Assembly (NCBI GenBank): GCA_021014325.1
Contig: CM037471.1
Location: forward strand, 17,628,818 to 17,692,817
Direction: 5' to 3'
Source of the DNA: Plazaster borealis
Lineage: Eukaryota; Echinodermata; Asteroidea; Forcipulatida; Labidiasteridae
DNA length: 64,000 nucleotides
Positions 58,143 through 64,000 of the stretch are shown here, in pieces. The notes beneath the pieces are model-generated. The model was not told where the DNA came from, ran no database searches, and worked only from the letters and a program-made list of their open reading frames with translations. The position numbers and the translations under genes are program-made. Numbering within the stretch: the stretch's first letter is position 1; every line of letters begins with the position of its first letter.

Positions 58143-58184
58143 TACTGGTCTTTGACAATTACCAAATGTGTCCAGTGCCTTTAA
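58143..58184 (+). repeat. Family A element, copy 5, right part
   Basis: ACTGGTCTTTGACAATTACC to CAGTGCCTTTAA, the end that is missing from 50300-50649. Confidence 0.85.
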
Positions 58185-61138
58185 GAATACAAAATAATAT
58201 CCATAGGCAGTAATAATAAGATGTTCATCCACCGGAGTTGCGACGGTGAAGCAATGTTAAGTAAAAACCTCTCCATAGCAACCACGGGAATGGGATAAGA
58301 GACTATAGAGTATATTTCGTGAAATATTATGTAGCACATTTGCGTTAGGATTTCACACCCCAACTGTATGACAGGGGTGAGAAAGATGACGTCTCAAACA
58401 TACAAGAATGTACATTATAAGGACGCATGTAATCTGAGTGAAGTTATCGACGTTTCAGTTTGGCCAACCTTGATGTTGTCATGGTACCGGCATCTTGATT
58501 GTTTTAAAGGTAAGAATCGGTATCCTTCGGGGTAGAATGGGATGCTTAAAGCGTGTCTCGACTTGACAGCCAACCCCCTCCCACACCCCCCTTGAGGTAC
58601 AAATCATGCCGTAATCATGTTCCATCAGTGGGGGCACGGAGAGCTTGAGCCTTACCCACCGAAACACCCCCCCCCCCAAGAAAGAGAGACAGAGAGACAG
58701 AGAAAGGGAGAGGGGGGAAGATCGGATTGCACAAAAAATGCTTGCTTCGATACAAAGCACCAAACTATTTTGTGCCCGCTCAGACCGGATGACGTTTTGG
58801 CGCACATTTTGGGTGGTTTTACATTAGTGTTTTGTAATGTATGTTCATGACAGACAAGATACAGAATTCTCCACATCAGAAAAAATGTGTTGGCTTCCAT
58901 TTGAAAGCAAGATGATTATAACCTTCATAAGAACCAATCCTAGAGAAATATTTCTGTCGAAGACCCGCGTGGACCACCATTGCTTATTTCTATTGCCACC
59001 ACAATATAAATAAGCCCGATATGAACGTGTATTCCATGACAAAACATAAACAGCTTTTTGTTGTTTTCAGTATGGTGACCATCAAATTTGATTATTGTAC
59101 ACAGGTTAAAATTGAATTATTTAAAATGGATTTTAACTCTGATTATGGGTCAGCTTGAGCCATTTCTGGATCATTGTGACACAAGTTCCGGGTCTTACTG
59201 GCACAGAAATGGGTCAGGCTCCACGGAATTCGGGATCTGGATGAATTTTGACCTGAGTGTATATGGTATGTTGAAAACTAAAGAATTGCGGGAATTAATT
59301 TATTCGTCTCGTGTACTTTCCCTAAGAGCTGGTCTAAATGTTCACGATTTGAAATAGTGCATATGGTTAGAATGGTCTAATTCGGGTTCACCGAATTTTA
59401 AATTCTAACTTACACTCCCCCATTTCGGGAATTTCTTTCCTCATCAGAGTACAGAATGCCTTTTATTTGGGATGTCATTACCATTGAATGACATGCCATT
59501 ATCAATGCGATGTGTAATCGCCTCCTATAGTAGTCCGCAGAAAATAGAAACTACAGAACAGCGGGAGAATAAATTTGCGTGTAAAGTCAGCAAGTCAGTT
59601 CAGCTGCTTTGCTGACACACGAATTTACATGAGATGAGGTTGACAGCGGATTGAAGATCCCAGGAATTGTCTTGTTGGAAGAAGACCTGAACGCTTTAAT
59701 TAAAGTGTGTGTGAGAGAGGGGGAGCTTCATGGGGAGTGACAGTGGCGTGTTTGAGACCGGCCTCTATTGGTCCAATCCGGGAGATAGTGAGGAACGTTT
59801 CAACAAGCAACGGGTGGCTGCCTGCAAGATATCATCTAACCACGGATAATGTAAACGGTTAGGAATACAGCACACTTCAAAAAAGGAGTTTCAATTGAAA
59901 ACATTATTATCGATGAATAGAGTTAGTATTTGAAGAGCTGGTGGCTCTGAAGGAAGGATAAACCATCGTTGCTTTAAATCCGTATTAGTTACTCCCTGAG
60001 ATTTCGAGAATATTTATCTCAAACATGCGAAGCCTCGAATCACACTTTACAACATTTTTCAACAAGCATCAATTCAAAGAACAAAATTCTCAAAACAAAA
60101 ATGCTATCGGCGACAATCGGATGAAGCAACTTTCAGACACAGTGGCCTAATTTTATTTTTCTTTTATTTTTTACTGAGCATTGTAATTTCTGAAATTCAA
60201 TTTGTGTAAACCTGATTTTGTATTAATAATGACATCAACCTTCGTAATCGGATGTTTTTTTAAAATGAAATGCAGATGATTGTCTTTAGCAGAATCATAC
60301 CAGTATTAATTTCAGGAGAATCAAACTTACTAGCGAGGGGACGTTTGCTCGAGGCCTAAAGCTGTTCTTTGTCCTTAATTTGTTTACTTATAGTTTATTT
60401 GTTATTTGTATCTGTACTATTTATTTTATTGATTAGTTATTTTCATTTGTGAGAAATATTATTGTACATCTTTTTACTGACAATTAATTTATTTAGCAAT
60501 CATTCATTTGTTGAGGTTTTTTGTAATAACTGTTATATATAGGCCTAGTTTTATTATTTTAATAATACTATAATAGTTATTACAAAAAATATTATTATAC
60601 ATCTTTATTACCGGCAATTAATTTAATTTGCAATCATTCATTGTTTAGGTTTGTTGTAATAATTATTATATATGTATTATTAAAATAATAATAATAATAA
60701 TTATAATAATAATTATAATAATAATAATTTAATAAAACAATGAATTCGGGCGGGGTGGGGGTGAGGGCGTTGGTTCACAATCATGAATGTCGACGAAAGA
60801 ACCCGCAAACATACCGTCTTATTTCAGAAACAACTTTAAACTACAGTCCAACATTATTTCTCATCCGTCTTTATAATGTTCATTTTTTGGTTTTCGGTTT
60901 TTATCTTGATGCCTGTAAGTGGCATTCCACCGCTGCTGGTATAAATAAATAAACGAATGACTAAATAAATAAAATACAGAGTAATCCCTCAGATAGATAG
61001 AGTGTAATGGATCGGTTTGAGGTAAGTGTCATGTCAAGTCTAAAGTCTTTAAAAGCAAAGGCTTTGCATGACCAAGTGAATATACAATTGTTGATCGTTC
61101 CGCCCAGATCCGAACACTTTTTAAAATTTCAGGTTCCC
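58185..61138. other. Intergenic, no gene recognised
   Basis: AT-rich. A C run with an adjacent (GA)n-like tract lies at 58666-58720. A diverged tandem duplication of about 125 bp (about 60451-60540 and 60581-60674) shares GCAATCATTCATT. An (AAT)n/(TAA)n stretch is at 60680-60735. No coding exon could be supported. Confidence 0.55.
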
Positions 61139-61146
61139 CTTAAAAC

Positions 61147-61984
61147 CAGTGGCGTACCGGTAACTAGGGGGGGGGGCACGGGGCACGTGCCCCCAATTGT
61201 TGTCCGTGCCCCCCCCCACCCGGGTGCCCCCCATTTGAAATCTGGACTTTTGTGATTGGAAATTTTCAGAGTAAAATGTTACATTTTATACACTTTGATG
61301 AGATAATTTCGATGTTTTTAAAACTATTTTTCATGCAGAATGTTGTTTTACACTCAAGCCAGATTATCTTATAAACAATAGTAAGTTACACAAAAAGGCG
61401 AAGAAAAGGAGGAAGTGGGAGGAGGATGTGCCCCCTCTCTCAGAACTCAAAACTTTGTAAAAAAGAATGCCCAATTAGAGCCATTCGGTGCACCATTTTT
61501 GCACTACGATATTGATTATTATCTGAAAACAACTCAATTACACCTTTGTTTCAATATTATTTCTGCATATTTAATGCTCAGACGGCGTATGCCACCCATT
61601 GTGTCCTCCTCTAGTTACATCTTTGTATATTATTTTATGTTATAAATGTCATTTATTAATGTCAAGATATCTATAATAAACAGACTGAACAAACTTTTTG
61701 TTTAGTGTGTTATTTATTAGTTGTACAGTTACGATGCAGACTTTTTTCCACTTTTTTTGCAGACTTTTTAATTCTTTATTTCTTATAGTTTTGTTTTTTT
61801 AGGTTTTTTTTTAGGTTTAATTTGTTTTAGGGGGCCGTTGGACCCCCCCCCCCCCGATTACGGGCATGGTCTTGTTTTAAAGAAAAAGGCAAACAGAAAC
61901 TTGGCCAGAAGTGCCCCCCCCCCCTTGAAAAGATGGTTCCCCTCCCTTGTGCCTCCCTGAAATTTTACCCTAGTTACGCCGCTG
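61147..61984. mobile_element. hAT-type non-autonomous element, 838 bp, exact 8-bp duplication
   Basis: The ends are CAGTGGCGTACCGGTAACTA and the inverse of CAGCGGCGTAACTAGGG. CTTAAAAC flanks both sides exactly (61139-61146 and 61985-61992). The left end has a six-base insertion (CCGGTA) relative to the right. G and C runs lie just inside both ends. No transposase reading frame is visible. Confidence 0.9.
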
Positions 61985-61992
61985 CTTAAAAC

Positions 61993-62465
61993 CCTGCATG
62001 AGTGAGGGCCGTTGTCAGCACATACTGCCTATTTCAATATTTCCATTGTCTTAACCACATCGTACTCACTGGTCAGCTCATACCATTATATTCTAAGCTG
62101 GACCGTGCCACACGTCCTAGCAGGGGTGTCAGTCAACAAGGGTCAGTGATTTGGTTAGAAGGAGCAGGACAAAACTCTGCCAGCACCCGCTGTGTGCAAA
62201 ATCGGTGTGTCAGTTGTCAACGGTAGATAAAACCAAATTATAAAACATAATTAATTAAGCAAACAAATGAGCTTAAATTAACCAAGGCAGTGCCTGGCAT
62301 GTGAACAAAACACTTAAGATACAAAAACAAATCGTTGAACAATGTAAAACAAACCCTCTTAACCTAATGGAAAAAGCTTGTCAGCATTGTGATGACAACG
62401 AACTGCAGGGGCGTTGCAACCAAACAGGTCCCTCGCTGCAGGTAATGGCACTATGCGAAAAAACC
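61993..62465. other. Intergenic, nothing recognised
   Basis: About 470 bp of more balanced base composition than its surroundings, with a possible donor-like CAACGGTAGAT near 62220. An exon of a neighbouring gene cannot be excluded, but no protein similarity was seen. Confidence 0.4.
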
Positions 62466-62556
62466 AGCAACAACAACAACAACAACAACAAACAAACAAA
62501 CAAACAAACAACAACAACAAACAAACAGCAGCAGCAGCAGCAACACCACCAACACC

Positions 62557-62629
<73 letters not shown>

Positions 62630-62670
62630 GCAACAACAACAACAACAACAACAAACAACAAACAACAAAA
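62466..62670 (+). repeat. CAA/CAAA microsatellite, about 200 bp
   Basis: Mostly (CAA)n with short CAAA and CAG interruptions. All open frames over it are low-complexity artefacts. Confidence 0.95.
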
Positions 62671-63526
62671 TGCAACAAAATGCATGCATGTTTTGACCAG
62701 AACTTGCTAGAATACCGTATAGCTCATAAAAACACTGGCAGTAATTTTGAAGTGAAAAGCAGTCGGCCATTTTAATGTAAATGTTAACGGCGGCCATCTT
62801 TGGCACAAACAAATGGCCTTCATCCTCCAATTTAATTTTAATTGTATTTTATCCGAAGTAGAATAACTTGATTTTGCCTATACTTGACTACTCACCACGG
62901 TAAACCAGACTAAGTTTTGTTTGTTTTGAAGGGGCAACCTCCCTTTAAATTGTCAATGTTAGTTGTAAAATTAAACAGAGGAGATGCATTCACTTATGTA
63001 TTGTGTGCCAGGACTAAAGGGCGCTGTTCAACTGTCAGACAATTGTTGATTTCCACTGATGCATACAGGATGAGTAAAGCTATACTGGGCTGCCTGTGGT
63101 GGTTGTTTCACATCAACCATGAATGGCGAATGATTTCACACACAACAAATTAAAAATTAACATAATTTTATACCTGAGGCAGGTATACGGGGAACGAGTG
63201 CTCAAAGAGACTCCCTGTAGGACCTATAACAATAATAAATATCGCCCAATCATTTTTTCTTCGACCATGCCCTTCAACCTAAATTACATTTATTTTACGG
63301 TATAAATTGCCACTGCGATCATCCACATGACCATCCGCGTGGTTGATCCACCAGTGTAAATGGTGCGTGGCAAATGACATTAATAACTGTGACAGTTTGT
63401 AATATCTTCTAGTGCACAAATGCTATCTACCCTTGCCTTATATCGGGGTGGGGTGGAATGATTGGATTTGTTATGCAGAGGTGGGAATAGGAGGTTCTTG
63501 CATAGGCCCTACTATTATAAGCTTCA
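62671..63526. other. Intergenic, nothing recognised
   Basis: No coding or repeat feature that I can support. Confidence 0.5.
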
Positions 63527-63652
63527 GTCCGTGTCCGAATTAATGGCTTCTGCAGTGGCTATGGCCGGAACGCTGAAAGTCCAATTCTCCACTGTTGTCG
63601 TTGTAGCCAACAGCCATAGCCGTAGCCGCAGTCGCTTGATTCGGACGAGGCC
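63527..63652. repeat. Family F MITE remnant
   Basis: The left end GTCCGTGTCCGAATT and right end GATTCGGACGAGGCC are inverse, with GCCATAGCCGTAGCCG inside, as in the element at 47033-47147. TAA follows the right end; the left TAA is lost. Sequence at 63951-64000 (GGCAACGGCTAGATAGGGCC) is similar. Confidence 0.65.
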
Positions 63653-64000
63653 TAATTTTACCGGGTACGTCCAGCTTACCTCAGCGGGTCGGGCAACATA
63701 ACTTTTCCCTTTCCCCTTGTACAGTCAGCAGTATTAGGAACAGAAAAGACAACATAAACGAAGGATATTGGATTGCAGTAAAAACAAGGGTTGGCTGCGT
63801 TATTGTCAATTTGTATTATGATAATGATCCTCAATGCAGCTCAATGACAATCCAAATTAAATTTGACAATGGTTTCAATTGGAGTAGGCCCTAATTAAAG
63901 AAGAAGACGAAAAGGAAACAGATAGCTTGAAGGCAATGTACATCATTAGTACCGCGACTTCGGCAACGGCTAGATAGGGCCGTTGGCTGCAACGACAACA
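63653..64000. other. Intergenic, nothing recognised
   Basis: The window end holds a further GGCAACGGCTAG piece similar to the inner part of family F. No gene was seen. Confidence 0.5.

Noticed and set aside
61993..62226. A possible exon of a neighbouring gene
   Set aside because: Composition and a donor-like site are suggestive, but the translation shows no known motif.
62301..62830. Open frames encoding poly-Gln, poly-Thr, poly-Val or poly-Cys
   Set aside because: All derive from the CAA microsatellite read in different frames and strands.

Overview
The window is animal nuclear DNA: one long intron-rich gene followed by about 30 kb of transposon-dominated intergenic sequence. The gene content, the TU-like foldback elements, the CR1 elements with a 2A-like motif and the many short inverted-repeat elements suggest an invertebrate deuterostome, most likely an echinoderm such as a sea star. 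This is inference; no marker gene fixes the species.

Region 1 (1-4154) is upstream sequence. It holds a hAT-type element with an exact 8-bp target duplication (121-1547) and short inverted-repeat elements. No upstream non-coding exon could be placed.

Region 2 (4155-33297) is a complete carnitine O-palmitoyltransferase 1 (CPT1) coding region on the + strand. Eighteen coding exons join without a frame break into a 799-residue protein with the malonyl-CoA-sensing N-terminus, two membrane segments and the acyltransferase domain. Two in-phase exons (10 and the one before it) add about 36 residues just before the catalytic block. The introns carry notable material: a 9-bp-TSD foldback element, a duplicated splice acceptor making a 12-nt in-frame micro-exon, a G-rich minisatellite, a 141-bp tandem array with four perfect DR1 nuclear-receptor sites, a foldback element built of 18-bp repeats, a 104-bp minisatellite and several tRNA-derived SINEs.

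Region 3 (33298-50299) holds the 3' side of CPT1, then a nearly full-length but frameshifted CR1/L2-type LINE on the minus strand (about 38461-42285) inserted into an older short element. After it come a hammerhead-like motif, a second 9-bp-TSD foldback element (43635-45230), a 53-bp minisatellite and a degenerate plus-strand LINE reverse transcriptase fragment.

Region 4 (50300-58184) is a set of nested insertions. A short element is split by a 5'-truncated LINE. That LINE is split by a 4.6-kb foldback element with repeat-built inverted ends and a 6-bp target duplication, and separately by a 1.45-kb Harbinger-like element. Inside the foldback element are a Penelope-like remnant (GIY-YIG endonuclease), three hammerhead motifs and six tRNA-like modules separated by (TA)n tracts.

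Region 5 (58185-64000) is mostly unassigned intergenic DNA with a hAT-type element carrying an exact 8-bp duplication (61147-61984), a long CAA microsatellite and a short Harbinger-type remnant near the end.
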